Origin: Magnaporthiopsis rhizophila
Lineage: Eukaryota > Ascomycota > Sordariomycetes > Magnaporthales > Magnaporthaceae
Assembly: GCA_003049465.1 (NCBI GenBank)
Contig: PYSS01000158.1
Coordinates: 1-64,000 of the forward strand
Reading direction: 5' to 3'
DNA length: 64,000 nucleotides
Part shown: in pieces, positions 1 to 11,209 of the stretch
How positions within the stretch are numbered: position 1 is the stretch's first letter
Layout: every line of letters begins with the position of its first letter
Program-made: the position numbers and the translations under genes
Notes under the pieces: model-generated
The model's database searches: none
Seen by the model: the letters and a program-made list of their open reading frames with translations, nothing else
What the model was told of the DNA's origin: nothing

Positions 1-1209
1 CGGCAAAGGCCACCAGCCTAGGTTATATTGAGCCAGCGGCCGCCGTACCAATGCCCGCCCGCATGCATGCATGCTGCGTGCGGCTGGGAACGCCATCGCG
101 GAGTCTGGTTCGCGCCTGGCGGCTAGAGAGACCCCTCGACGCTGACTGAGAACTTCGAGCAAGGGGTGAAATCCTTCCGGAGATCAACCCTTCGTTTTTG
201 GACATATCTCTCCGATTTGCGGCGAGGATGTATGCGGGTGGCCTTGCAGGCTTGCAGTATCAGCGGTCACATAAAAGGGTTATAAAATAAAACGCCCGCT
301 GTTCCAACTGTCGCAGACAGCGCGGATAGAATTGAAGGGTTTCGCGACGGCCTGGTCATGCGCGCGTCAAAAGATTGCGCCAGCCCCAGAAGGGGAAAGC
401 AACGGCCCAAGCAGACGACGGCCAGGCTGCGTCTTGGTATGGCTAAGTGGCCAAGACTGAAGGGTCCACTAGGGGGAACAGCTGGCGCCAACCAAGCGGC
501 AGAATGGTTGCAGATCAGCACCTTCAGCTGTCGCTGATTCGGCGGCTTGACGTTGAGCGCTGGCTGAGACGCGCTCCTTTGCCGCCAAGCCACCGCCGGC
601 GAGCCCATCTTTGGCTGTCTGCAAAGAGGGCGCAGTTATTGAGCGCCGTCCCTACTCCACTTATTGCGCACCCCGCCTCCACCCCTTCCCATTTTTTCCC
701 CTTATAACTGCGTGACGCAATACAGATCCAACTTGGGCTCAAACCGCCTCTCAAAACCCCCAGAACCTCCACGTAGCCTAACCTAACCCCTAACCCTACG
801 CCGCCGTCGCGCGAACATTTGCACGTGATATGCGTATGACGTAGTAGGACAAGCTGAAATTGACGGGTGTGTCGGTTAAGCTTGACATTTTTGTATGTAA
901 CAGTGGGAGGGTGCTCAATACCTACTCTGTGCTTGGCTGGCACCTTGAACAAAAAATTACGCGGGCCTCTCGTACAAAATCCAGTGCGCCATTGGTCCGT
1001 GTTTTTATTTGGTCTGTCAACTGCGCCCACCGGTGTGCCCCGCGCCGAGTTCCGTCGTGTGTTTGCCAATCGGGGATTTTCCAAGATCGTGCGGGTTTCG
1101 CGGAAGGAGAATTACCCATCAAGGACAGCAAGGGAGAGCTTTGATTATTCCACAGCAGTGGTCGACAGACAACGTCATACTATGGCATCCGCATCGTTCC
1201 ATATAACAG
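1..1209. other. Intergenic sequence, no supported gene
   Basis: This lies downstream of the S28 peptidase gene, whose stop codon is at 1210. Open frames here on both strands are short, overlap each other and have no recognisable domain or fungal codon bias. The only distinct element I see is a telomere-like CCTAA array at 777-799. It probably contains the 3' region of the peptidase gene and an upstream region of a gene outside the window. Confidence 0.5.
777..799 (-). repeat. Short interstitial telomere-like array
   Basis: Four degenerate units of CCTAA/CCCTAA sit in tandem, equivalent to TTAGGG-type repeats on the minus strand. Fungal telomeres use TTAGGG, but such short arrays also occur in promoters as binding sites for Tbf1/Rap1-like factors. 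It is too short to say whether this is a telomere scar or a regulatory site. Confidence 0.55.
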
Positions 1210-3081
1210 CTACCCCCTCGACCTCGGCAGCCCCTTTAGCGCATAAAACTCGTCAACCCACGCCGCCATCTGCGCCACCTCTTCGTCGGCCACCCTCTTG
1301 GCCCCCTCGTTGACGGCCCAGTTCGGCCCTACGTAGTCGGAGCAGTGTATGCCGCCCGGCAGCAGGTACACCTGCGTGCCGTTGCTCGCGTCCGGGCTGC
1401 TCCGCATCGGCCCGCCGGGCCGCTGCGTCGCGCTGACGGTGGCCTCGCGCCACGGGTCGAGCTGGCCGTTGGCATGCATGAGGCGCGGGATGTGCAGGTC
1501 CGACCACCCGCCCGTCCACGCGTTCAAGGCGTCCACGGTCCTGCCCCGCGCGTAGCCGTAGTCGCCGCCGGGGAAGTAGAGCTCGCACTGGTCCATCCAG
1601 TACTTTTCGTCGACGAGGCGCGAGACGATCGAGGGGCGGCCCTTGGGGGCGCCGTCTTGCCAGAAGCCGAACCTGTGGTGGTGGTTTGTTTGTGCTATTC
1701 GTCAGCCCAATTTACTCGCCTTTACTTACCTACATGGGCACCCTAGGCATATAAAGGTAAAACTCACGGCTCGTTACACAGCATCCACATCCACTGGCGG
1801 TTGATGGTGTTGTTGTATCTCAGATCGCGGTACTGCGGGTTGGACACGTTCTGGTTCTGGTAGCAGCCCGTGGTGTAGTTGCCCTTCCACTCAGAGTATC
1901 CATAGCCCTCGCACGTGCCGGGCAGGGCGATTTCGGTGAACCACTTGGCGTACCCATCGAGGGCCTTGTGCGTCCCCACGCCCTGCTCGCTAGGGATCGC
2001 GAGTGTCGCCGAGTTGGGCCAGACGTTCTCGACGTAGTCGCAGAACCGGTGGAACGCGTTGTAGCCGACGCCGCCGAGGGTTTTGTTGGCCGAGTAAAAA
2101 TCCGTCGACTGCAACGTCCAGGGCCCGTACTCGAGGGCCATGCCGAAATCGGCGTCGGTCAGCCCCTCGAGCATGAACTTGGCCTTGAGCTTGTCCTTTT
2201 GCGCGGCGCTGCCGGACACGAGCACGCCGTCTACGTAGTCGACGACGGCCGCCACGTCGCGGCTGCAGTTGCGCGGCATGGCCTCCTCGACGGGTACGAA
2301 CATGGCCCAGAAATCCTGCACCGCCTGCACGACGCCCGAGGTGCTATGGAAGGCCCAGAAGGTGCCGGGTGCCGTGGAGGCGATCCAGCCGGACAGCGCG
2401 CCCGTGTACGAGCCGCCCGAGAATACCCACGGCACCCGATCCGGCGCCGTGGCGCCCTCGGCGTCGTCGAAGGGGGCCTTGAAGTTGCGGGCAAAGTAGT
2501 TCATGTCCTGAATCGAGTTGTTTAGCGTGAGGTACTTGAGGTTCTCGCTCGTCAGCTCCTTGAAGGGTGAGCTTTCGCCCCAATAGCGGTGCTCTATGAC
2601 GACGACGGCAGCCCCCATCCTCTCGGCCATCAGGCCGGTGAGACGCTTCTTTGTTGTGTATGTCGCGCTGATCACACAGCGAGTGTCAGATTTCAGGTCC
2701 GATGCTATGCCTCAGCCACAATACAAACAGGAGAGGAGGGGACGTTTCTTCTTACTTGAAGCGATCGGCAGCCTGCTCTCCAGGGCTCATCAAGATGATT
2801 GGCGAGCCCGTCCCGTTCCAGTACTGGGTGCCGTACCAGAACCGCTGCTTGAACGTGCCCAGCTGCGGGGTGTTGTGGTCGATGAGCTGGTCGAACTCGC
2901 CCCAGCCGTTGATCGGGTCTGCGCCGGCCCCCGGGAGGATGGACGACAGGCTGAAATCGTCGTCGTCTTCGATGATGGGCCCTACTTCCACGCCGCGGCG
3001 GTGGAAAGAGACGGCGGAGATGGTCGTCGCGAGCAGCAGCGCCGGCAGCGCTGCCGCCGACTTGACGAGGGAGGCTTTCAT
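1210..3081 (-). CDS. Secreted serine peptidase, family S28 (prolyl carboxypeptidase-like)
   Basis: Three exons: 3081-2756, 2667-1768 and 1672-1210, giving 562 residues. Introns of 88 and 95 nt have GTAAGA...CAG and GTGAGT...CAG borders, and splicing is in frame at both. The N-terminus is a hydrophobic signal peptide of about 20-25 residues. The S28 triad is visible: Ser195 in GGSYTG, Asp about 481 in NGQLDPWR and His about 518 in GGIHCSD. The HRYWGES motif typical of the family lies before the nucleophile, and several N-x-S/T sequons fit a glycosylated extracellular enzyme. S28 enzymes cleave after proline in peptides; the role inferred here is extracellular protein breakdown in acid. A TATA element lies about 150 bp upstream and a CA microsatellite fills the 5' leader. 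Confidence 0.93.
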
Positions 3082-3101
3082 GGCGGCTAGTGGAAGGGCG
3101 A

Positions 3102-3150
3102 GCACACACAAATACACACACGCACGCACGCACGCACACACACACACACG
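3102..3150. repeat. CA/CACG microsatellite
   Basis: A run of CA and CGCA units of about 49 bp lies 20-70 bp upstream of the S28 peptidase start codon, so it is probably in the 5' leader of that mRNA. Such tracts vary in length between strains. Confidence 0.85.
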
Positions 3151-3232
3151 TCACTTCCTGACGATAGAGGAAAGCGGCATAGCACGGGAACAGCAGGCAG
3201 AGGCGCCTCGGCCATGCCCGCCCCCGTGCTAG

Positions 3233-3240
3233 ATTTTATA
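3233..3240 (-). promoter_or_regulatory. Candidate TATA box of the S28 peptidase gene
   Basis: TATAAAAT on the minus strand lies about 150 bp upstream of the start codon at 3081. The position allows a transcription start inside or just upstream of the CA-rich leader. This is a sequence match only. Confidence 0.4.
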
Positions 3241-4676
3241 TTCCCGAACAACCCACGCTCTGTCGGCACGGCTAAACTACCCACCAGCAACAGGCGGCCC
3301 ATCTTAGCCGTCTGGGATGCCCTGCCCTAGACTTGGCAGCCGGGATCATCGTGCCCGGGGCGGGGTGATGGTCCCAATGTAACATCGCTAGGACCAAACA
3401 GGCATGTCGCCTACCGAAAACAGCAGGTCGACCAGCACAGCGGCAAGTCGACCACTCCATCCATGCTTTTTCGAACCCGTATCTCAAAAGCATTGGAGTT
3501 AAAATGCGCGCCACCCGCATGCGACATTCGACTAAACGAAACTGATATGCACGGGAAGGGGATAATGCATCAAAGTATACGGCGTTTTCCCTTCGTATAT
3601 TTTCTGCATAGGTGGGGAAAACGCGAATTTTATACTCGGTTTTCTTTACAAAGTTAACGCGCGATGCGTTTTGCCGTGCGTGAGCAGGTATCACCAGATG
3701 ACAGCAAAAAGTTCGATTACCTGATGTTCCCGATCTACGAGGTACAGTGTCCGAGTACACCGCTCTTGGACTCCCAGCCCGCTTTATTTTTCCTGCATGT
3801 CGCCAGCGTCTGGGGCGTAAGCCTTTCGCATGGCCACGGGCAGAGCTAAGATTGGGATGTTACCATGGCCAGCCTTGTGGGATTTGGATGGGAATCTCCA
3901 CCGATCCTTTTTCAGTACCTTATGTTGGCCCATGTCCCCATCACCAACGCGGCACCGCCGGAAGAGCTCCGTGGAACACGACGGGCCGTTGCCAATCGCG
4001 TTTACGGCAGCCCTCATCATGGCCGCCACTGCTGTGACCGTCGCGGTTTGTTCCGGGCTGGAGGAATTGTACCAAATGTTGCGACGCAGAGAGACATCGA
4101 GTATGCGGGCGATTCTGCGTTTCCATAACCACAGGCCACTCTTGATCTTGCAGACAACCAACATGGCGGACGAGGAGGGCGTTGGCTGCGCGTTTCTTAG
4201 CTTAAAACCATTAATAACGATCCCATGCTAGGAAAAGAAGTGGCTGCAACACAGGGCCAACCATGCTCCCGGAACGACCGGACGATGGCCCGGGGAAACA
4301 AAAGTCCCACTGGGTGATTTGGCCGGCTATGTCGGGGTTTGTGCGATGAAGAAGCCATTAATGGCTTTGGTGGCCGAAGAAAACCAAGGATGACCTGGGC
4401 ATTTATTTCCAGCGATCCTCGTTTTATACATTTCAATATCCTGGCTAGGTAAGGGCTCTGCTTGCCACTACGGGATATCGAGTTCGTAATTACGCAGAAC
4501 TGGCGGTTGGTAAGAAGCATGGAGTTTACTGATATGATTGCAATCTGCTTTCCGTTCGGAGATACATAAAGAGCCATTGCAAGAAGGAAAGGAAAGAGGA
4601 AAGGAAATAGGAAAAGGAAATAGGAAAGGAAATAGGAAAGGAAAAGATACGATAAAAAACGCTTCAATCCTGGCCC
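3241..4676. other. Intergenic sequence with a GGAAA-rich tract
   Basis: No supported gene between the promoter of the S28 peptidase and the 3' end of the AAA ATPase. Open frames are short and without recognisable domains. A purine tract built from GGAAA and GGAAATA units covers about 4581-4650, close to the ATPase stop codon. Confidence 0.5.
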
Positions 4677-7092
4677 TTAGCGAATCCCATCTTCCCGCGC
4701 AATCTGGTCATCCGTATGACCATTCTGGACCTTTTCCAGATACTTGTCAAACTTCTTGGACACTTTGATAACGTTATTGAGATGGATAGAAGTCATCTTT
4801 GTGTTCTTGAACCGGGCTAGTTGGCGAGCCGTTGTGATGGCATTTCTGATCTGTCTTCCATTCATCTCCATCTCGGCCAGCTCGCTCAGAGCGCAGTCGA
4901 TGTCGTCAAAGTCGATTCCCGTGCTATCGTCTTCCTCTGACCACTTGCGCTTCCTAGACTCCCCGAGTGGCTCCAGAGCAGAACTATCGTCGGCGGGGGC
5001 CTTTCCTTTGCGCTGCACACTGGCGGCGCTTTCAAGCTCTTTGAGGCGCTGGAAGAAATTCTTCCAGACCTTGTGGCGCTGCGTCTTGTTCAGGGGCTCG
5101 TAGTGCAGCGAGAGCTGGATCCGGGACTTGAAAGCCTCGTCGAATGTTCCCACCTGTAGTGCACGGGAATGCGTTAGCTCAGGCCACAGCAAGGAAGCGT
5201 ACAGGAGACGTCGTAACATACCCGGTTGGAAGTCAGGATTAAAATCCCCTCGTAGTACTCCAGGACACGGAGAAAAACCGAAACAAGAGCATTACGCTGG
5301 AGGTCCGTCAGGGTGCGCTGCTCAAGAAATACGTCTGCCTCATCAAGAAGCACGACGAAACCCCAGATCTTGCCGAACTGTAGCACTGAATCCAAGTACT
5401 TCTCCACTTTCTCGGGCTCTGTTCCAATATCTCCGCAGGTAACACGGAACAGGGGCTTTTCGGCGAACTCGGCCACGCTCTCGGCTATGAAAGTCTTTCC
5501 CGTGCCGGGCCCACCGTGAAGCAGCATGATCAGTCCGTTGCCTTTCCCTTGGATTAAATCTGTGCCCTGCTCTGTTTCGAGCTTTGTTACGATAAGGGCC
5601 TCGATTAAATCTTTGGCATCGGGGTCAATCACAAGGTGCTCGAAGGCCTGCTTGTTCCAAATCACTTCATGTATCCGATCAACCGCGAGGTCCTCTGCGT
5701 TTAAGCCCAGGATTAGCATTTAATTGCCTCAAAGTGGAATATGGATGTTAGTGTGTAGCATACGCCAGGTTTTTAGTCGAAGGTTGTACCCAATGACGGT
5801 GCTGGGGAATACCAGCCGTTGCAGGCCTTTTGGAGGCTGATCCGCCACCATGACCGCGACTGGCATATATTTTCGGTCGGCCTTGTCAGGGACCTTAAAC
5901 CTGGGCGAGTTTAGATGGAGCTGCTTGTACGTTTTAAAATCGACCATGTACCTTTCGCCTCGCTGTGTTGGGTTCCCCTGTTAGCCGGTACTCTCTTCGT
6001 TCTTGGTGATTTCATCACCCGCAAGCTTACCCCGAACACATCAGCTTCGTCGCTCTCGTACGAAACGAGCTTGCTGTATCTGCAGTCCCACATTGTCTGC
6101 CCGCGACGCTCCAGTGTGGCGCGCAACTCTCTGCTTGCGAACCGCAGCGGTAGTACCTCGAGTTGGGCAATGTTGGCGGTTTGATTCGCCTCATCAAACT
6201 TGGGGGTGATGGGCAAATCGGTCCGGACTTCGTAGAAGCAACCGTCAAACCCGTATGACCAGGCCGATACCTTCCAAGTCGATTCCCTCAACACAGAGCT
6301 ATCCACGGGAGACCAAGACACGACAATGTGACCCAGAATCGTCTGATTTCTTTGGGACACCACAACCTCCCCAGGTCTGACGAATAACGGCATCGTGGAC
6401 TTGGAGACGCATCCTTGCGCGAACAGCTCCTCAGCTTCGGCGTAGACCCGGCTATAGTTTTTATCGATCCAGTCGGCAAGCAGACGCATTTGGCGCTGAT
6501 AAGGCTCCTTCATCATGTCGAGAGCTGGACTGGAGCGATAGTAGTACCAGAAGAGGAATGGTGACTTGATCCGGTCTTTCGTGTTCCAGGCTGGAAAGTC
6601 GGTCCTGAAAGATGCTTGACAGCTTAGGAAAATATCCAGGGCGGTGGCCATTGGCTCAGACACCACCATAATCGCTTCGGCGTAGGGGGTCGGTTTTGGG
6701 AGCGCCATGCCGCCATCCCGGGCATCTTCAACCTCTTTGGCTTGATGGTGTTCGTTGTAGTACTTGTAGACCACAAAAGCAACCTCGGGTCTTTGCCGAA
6801 AAAACGCGGTCTCCTCGGCGATGGGGAGATTTCCTTTCAGCCGCAACCCTCCCACGCTGTTGCTAGCCCATGAGGGCTCTCCCAAGAATGCCGTGTTTTC
6901 GCCGTCTATTTTGTGAAGGACCTGCCATGTTGTTGAGAAGAGTTTCCTCTTCAACTGCTGCAGTGTTTGGATCTCCCGTTCAATGTTCCGGATCGATAAT
7001 GCTGTTCGTTCTGGAATGTTGGCCATGGATGGTATGTGGTCCAGGGGTAACTTGCGGGAGTCTTGTGGTAGTTTGGGTGCGCTGCAGTCCAT
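4677..7092 (-). CDS. AAA-family ATPase with fungal DUF7025-type N-terminal region
   Basis: Four exons: 7092-6031, 5962-5764, 5694-5222 and 5153-4677, giving 736 residues. The three introns (68, 69, 68 nt) have canonical borders; the middle one removes an in-frame stop and joins the DUF7025-side beta strands to the ATPase core. The first 420 residues resemble the N-terminal part (DUF7025) of a large family of fungal AAA proteins. Walker A is GGPGTGKT at about 481-488 and Walker B is VVLLDEAD at about 533-541, followed by a sensor-1 region LILTSNR. The C-terminal lid contains a basic-acidic insert (SRKRKWSEEDD), possibly a nuclear localisation signal. These proteins are abundant in Pezizomycotina and are mostly unstudied; substrate and location are unknown. 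Confidence 0.9.
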
Positions 7093-7420
7093 ACGGTCGC
7101 TAGAATTACCTAGCGCATGAAGATGCTCTGGATTTATTTATGAAAAAGTCCACCCGGGCACCTGCCTACCTATAGGGTGCGAAAGAAGTCATGGAAACTA
7201 GCTCAATCCAGCGGTGTGTTTTGAGGGATGAGGCTTCGATGCCGAGTGAATTCGTCGTGGACGTAGAAAAAAGCCATGTGTAATCCGGGCATTGGTTAAC
7301 GGGATGGTGCATGCACTGCCAGCAAATCGGAATCTCCCACGGCAAGGCATAGCTGTTGCGCCCAGTGAGGCAGTGATCGGCTATGCAGCTATGTCGACCC
7401 TATGACTGACCTCATTGACG
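7093..7420. other. Upstream region of the AAA ATPase gene
   Basis: About 330 bp between the ATPase start codon and a homopolymer block. I see no gene and no clear TATA element; the sequence presumably holds the ATPase promoter. Confidence 0.5.
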
Positions 7421-7472
<52 letters not shown>

Positions 7473-7473
7473 C

Positions 7474-7513
<40 letters not shown>

Positions 7514-7518
7514 NAAAA
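7421..7518. other. Homopolymer block with an N: probable assembly artefact
   Basis: Fifty A, six C and thirty-seven T are followed by a single N and then AAAA. An A-run abutting a T-run with an N at the edge is what a contig join or a mis-sequenced homopolymer produces, not a normal genomic element. Frames that read through it give only poly-Lys or poly-Phe. The flanks may not be truly adjacent. Confidence 0.8.
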
Positions 7519-7716
7519 CAATGGCGCTCCTGTATCTTTTCTTTCCCTTGTCCCTTTCCGTTTCCTTTTACTTTTTATCGTGAACAAGCTGGCCTTCTGC
7601 TTTCCCAAGACCGAAATACCCTTGTCACAAACATACAGCCACCAATCACTATAGCCGTATCTTGTGCGTCCCAGCTCGCGCTTCCTCGCACGTTTCACCC
7701 CCGCACAGCGAAAAAT

Positions 7717-9494
7717 ATGGATGATACCACCAAAGCCTTGTATCTCACCAGCTGGCACCATTCCGAAGGCAGCCAGGCCCAGTAGGTAGATCTTTGTTTG
7801 CGCATGTCAAAGTCCTTTTGCTAAAAGTCCACAAGGCAGGCTCCTCCGAACTTCATCTCCCCCTTGGCGCAACAAGCGTACCTCGAGGCCGTGGGCCGGT
7901 TTACCAGCGAAATGACAGACGACGACCGCAAGATTCAGCTAGCTAGAGGCACAAAGACTCCCCATGATGTCCTAGAGTTGCTAGCCAAGTCGTTTGCCAA
8001 GTACAAGGATAGCAGGAGGTTCCCTAAAGCCAGGAAATGGCTCGAAAAGTCCATTTCCAGGATCGATCACTTTGGCAACATTATCAACATCTTTGTATCG
8101 CACAATCCCGAGTATGTAGCACTTGCATGGGGAGCGATAAGACTTGTACTCCAAGTAGGTTCAGCGAGGCGCACTGCACAGGGCGAGCACGCGAGCCCCT
8201 GGTTTATGCTGACATGGCTTTCACGACGCCGAAGTCTGCACAGAATCACGAGAGCACAATGGGCCTCACCGCCAAAGGCATCTCGCAGATCGCAGATAAG
8301 CTGTCGCACATCGAGCTGGCCACTGTCCTCTACCCAGCAGAAAGGATGCGCGAGGCGGTCGGGAGACTATACGCCGACATTATCCAGTTTCTCATCCGTG
8401 CCCACAACTGGTGCAAGGAGGGCAGCCTCCTCCATGCACTACACAGCTTTACCAGGCCTGCGGAGCTGCGGTATAAAGATCTCCTAGATCGCATAGACCA
8501 AGGCGCCCGCACAGTCGAGAAACTAACCAATGCGGGCGCCCAGGTTGAGCTTAGAGAAGTGAAGCATATGCTTGAGCAAACGAACCAGGTGGTGGTGCAG
8601 ATGGCGGCAAAGATGGAAACCATGGTGTCTACGCAGGCCCTGCACTCCAGCGCGCTGGTAAACACAAGCCACCGGCTCTCTGACCTGCAGGTCTCACAGA
8701 TCATGACGTTCGTTTCGGCGGGCGGACTTGGGGATCATGTCAAGGCACTCCAGTACCACCAGTCGATGCAGCGGCGTCACGCCCGCAACAAGATGTTCGA
8801 CACGACGGACCGGTTCTGGGAATCTCCAAAGCTGGCCGAATGGTCGCGAGGAGCCACGTCCGGCGTGGCAATCATAAAGGGCAACTCCCGTGCGCGATTC
8901 TCTATGCGAGACTTCGCCGTCGAGCTGATCAAGGAACGACGGTCCCAAAATTGCCCTGTGCTATGGGCACTTCCAAGGCCATCTACGGATGGGCCAGCTT
9001 CGTCTGGTTCCGAAGTCCTGGAGAGTGGCAGCATCTCGCCCATCGACATCCTGAAACATCTGGTCTGGCAGGCGATGCGGCTTCACAAGGACCCAACGAG
9101 CGAGAGCACCATGTCATTGCAGTGTGCTCGGTTTCATGGAGCAGCAACGGAGCAGGAATGGATGGAGCTACTTGGCTCGACCATCGTGGGTGCCTACTCG
9201 CAACTGTACATGCTGGTCGACGATTTCACGCTGGACCCAAATCTACAGCCGGCGTGCGGTTTCCCGTGGCAGTCGGCATTCGAGCGGCTTTTCGTGGAAG
9301 TTGGGAAGCGGGTGCCAACCCTCCGGATCAAGGTTATGTTTCTCAATTATGGGACTCATCAATGGACCGGAGAACAAGGGGCTTCCAACGTGATAGTGCC
9401 GGTCAGGGTTCACCAGACGCCGGTCCGGAAGCGGAAGCATGTTGCCAAGGGGCAGGATTTATTGCGCCGCGGAAAGCGGCGCCGGCACTTTTAG
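7717..9494 (+). CDS. DUF7708-domain protein (fungal NLR-associated N-terminal domain)
   Basis: Proposed exons 7717-7781, 7836-8154 and 8244-9494, giving 544 residues. The second intron (89 nt, GTAGGT...CACAG) is well supported because it splits the conserved helix pair of the DUF7708 domain; the first (54 nt) is inferred, as no ATG lies in the frame of exon 2 upstream of the domain. The domain spans about residues 50-190 and contains the typical FGNIINIFVSHNPEYVALAWG helix, split here by no gap. A second region (about 330-460) has a degenerate loop, KGNSRARFSMRDF, followed by an LWAL strand and an LVDDF strand, as in other members. DUF7708 is often found ahead of ANK or NACHT modules in fungal NLR-like proteins, but neither is present here. 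The very C-terminus is basic (KRKHVAK, RRGKRRRHF) and may act as a nuclear signal. Function unknown. Confidence 0.75.
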
Positions 9495-9666
9495 TTGCTT
9501 CCGGTCTCTTCTTCCTTTCACCTTGTCACTATTATTCTCGTGTTCTGCGCGCGTATTCCCTTCTCCGTCGGATGAAGTTGAACCAAGTCACTGTTGGCTG
9601 GGAATAGCCAAGGCTCTGCCGACGCCGTGGTGAATAACACTGGCTTGATGCCTCACAACCCGCAGC

Positions 9667-9674
9667 TATAAAAG
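9667..9674 (+). promoter_or_regulatory. Candidate TATA box
   Basis: TATAAAAG lies 54-61 bp upstream of the ATG at 9728. Its spacing supports a transcribed small gene starting there. Confidence 0.5.
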
Positions 9675-9727
9675 GGTGAGCATTTCAGGTTCTCTTGGCC
9701 CTCCGGCTACCCTGCACCATCGTCAAA

Positions 9728-10557
9728 ATGTGCTACATCTACCAGGAAATACGGCAGTGCCGCTGCGTGATGAGCAGCGCCAAAGGCTACTATTATTTTG
9801 TCGAGATCGTCGAGAACGACGCGATGATCGAGTTTGAATACATCCACGAAGTCCGCGCTGAGGGCTGGCAGGTAACAGGCGGTATCACCCGTACGGCCGG
9901 TTTAACAGGCACGAGCGCGACTGGCCGACGTGCAACGACTGGATCAGCCGCCCGATTATCAAAGACTGCGCGGGCCCCGAGGCGCGCAAGAACGACCCGG
10001 CTCTGCCTATGGGCTTTGAGTGCCCCAATTGGCGCGGGGGAATTGACGATATCCGCCGTCGCTATAATCTGTGTGATGTGTGCAAAAAGACTCCCGTATG
10101 CAGAGCGGAGGACCCAGAGCTGGGAGGGCTCAGCGATGATAAGGGATATAAGGATGGCTTCGCGTTTAAGTGTTTTGTGCACAGTAGGGCGCACGGGGTC
10201 TTTTGCCGGATGCCTCACAATCACAGATCACGACTCTCCCGCCTCTCGGAAAGTCCGGGGGCCGGAACCACCACGAGTCGGCCGGATATATGGCCTCGGC
10301 CCGTCAGTGGCCAGCGAAGGCGGAGCAGTCAGGACGATAAGCTGCGGAGCCATGTTCGTGGTGATTTTATAAGTCCTATCTTGAAGAATGCGCGAACCTC
10401 CCCGATTCGGAAACCAGAGCACTGGGGTCTTGAGGACAGTCATGTACAACATGTTGGCTGTCGACGTCGTGGGAGAATGGTTGGGATATCTTGTCGGCAT
10501 CAAGCCGGCAAGAGTCAGCAGACAAAGAAAATGGAACAGGTAGAGACACCCATCTAG
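9728..10557 (+). CDS. Small Cys-containing hypothetical protein, reading frame broken
   Basis: The ATG at 9728 follows a TATA box and begins a frame with an early Cys cluster (MCYIYQEIRQCRC) that runs to about 9890. From there protein-like sequence continues one frame over: a segment rich in His, Trp and Cys (RHERDWPTCNDW, then CPNW, CDVCKK) that has no start codon of its own. The frames meet near 9885-9895 at CAGGTAAC. No intron with acceptable borders fixes the frame: the only GT...AG pair there is 37 nt and leads into a third, closed frame. A one-base deletion or a sequencing error is the simplest reading. The C-terminal limit is uncertain; the second frame stays open to the TAG at 10557. 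It resembles small Cys-rich proteins common in Pezizomycotina, with no known role. Confidence 0.5.
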
Positions 10558-10636
10558 CCGACAGAAAAACACGCAGGTTTATTCCTTTTCGTCTAGTCAA
10601 CACTCCCATCTCCAGCCCGCCAGCGAGACCGCCAAA

Positions 10637-11209
10637 ATGAAGTGCACCACCACCATCGTTGCCGCCTTCACCACTCTGGCCACCCTGGCCGTGGCCGCCC
10701 CTCTGCCGTCGGACCCTCTACCGGCGGACCCTGTGTGGACAAAGCCTCTGCCGGCGGACCCTAAGCCGGCGGACCCTAAGCCGGCGGACCCTAAGCCGAC
10801 GGACCCTGTGTGGACAAAGCCTCTGCCGGCGGATCCTCAGCCGTCAGAGCCTGTGTGGACAAAGCCTCTGCCGGCGGACCCTCAGCCGGCGGACCCCTCA
10901 TGTGTCCCAGTGCCGCAACGGCCCAGGGGCATCGCCATCTTGCAGTTCGAGATCGACAACGACACCTTCACGTCCGACACCAAGATCGAGGTGCCCGGCT
11001 CGCTTCGGTTCCGCGACTACGAACGGCCGCTGCTCGTCATCGCCGCCACCGTCGCGACCACCGAGAACATCCCCAACCCCGCTGCCATCCGCTGCCAGGC
11101 CTATGGCAAGTACGGCTGGATGCCGATTGGCCCCGCATGGGGAAGCGAAGAACTCGTCAGGCTCGCCGAAGGCCGTAGGGTTGAGATTGGGAGGATTATC
11201 TGCATCTAA
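10637..11209 (+). CDS. Secreted protein with Pro-Asp tandem repeats
   Basis: A single exon of 190 residues. Residues 1-20 form a clear signal peptide (MKCTTTIVAAFTTLATLAVA) with an Ala-rich cleavage site. Residues 22-88 are tandem repeats of two types, a four-residue unit (ADP followed by K/Q and P) and a ten-residue unit containing VWTKPLPADP, present three times. The remaining 100 residues form a compact domain with two Cys (one in CQAYGKYGW and one near the end, plus one at the repeat border). No known domain is recognised. The layout, signal peptide then variable repeat then small domain, is that of a fungal cell-wall or secreted effector-like protein; this is inference. The repeat units are nearly identical at DNA level, so copy number may vary. 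Confidence 0.75.
   Translation: MKCTTTIVAAFTTLATLAVAAPLPSDPLPADPVWTKPLPADPKPADPKPADPKPTDPVWTKPLPADPQPSEPVWTKPLPADPQPADPSCVPVPQRPRGIAILQFEIDNDTFTSDTKIEVPGSLRFRDYERPLLVIAATVATTENIPNPAAIRCQAYGKYGWMPIGPAWGSEELVRLAEGRRVEIGRIICI

Noticed and set aside
7402..7785. Open frames rich in Lys or Phe across 7421-7513
   Set aside because: They only read through the homopolymer artefact. The last part (from 7717) is used as exon 1 of the DUF7708 gene on other grounds.
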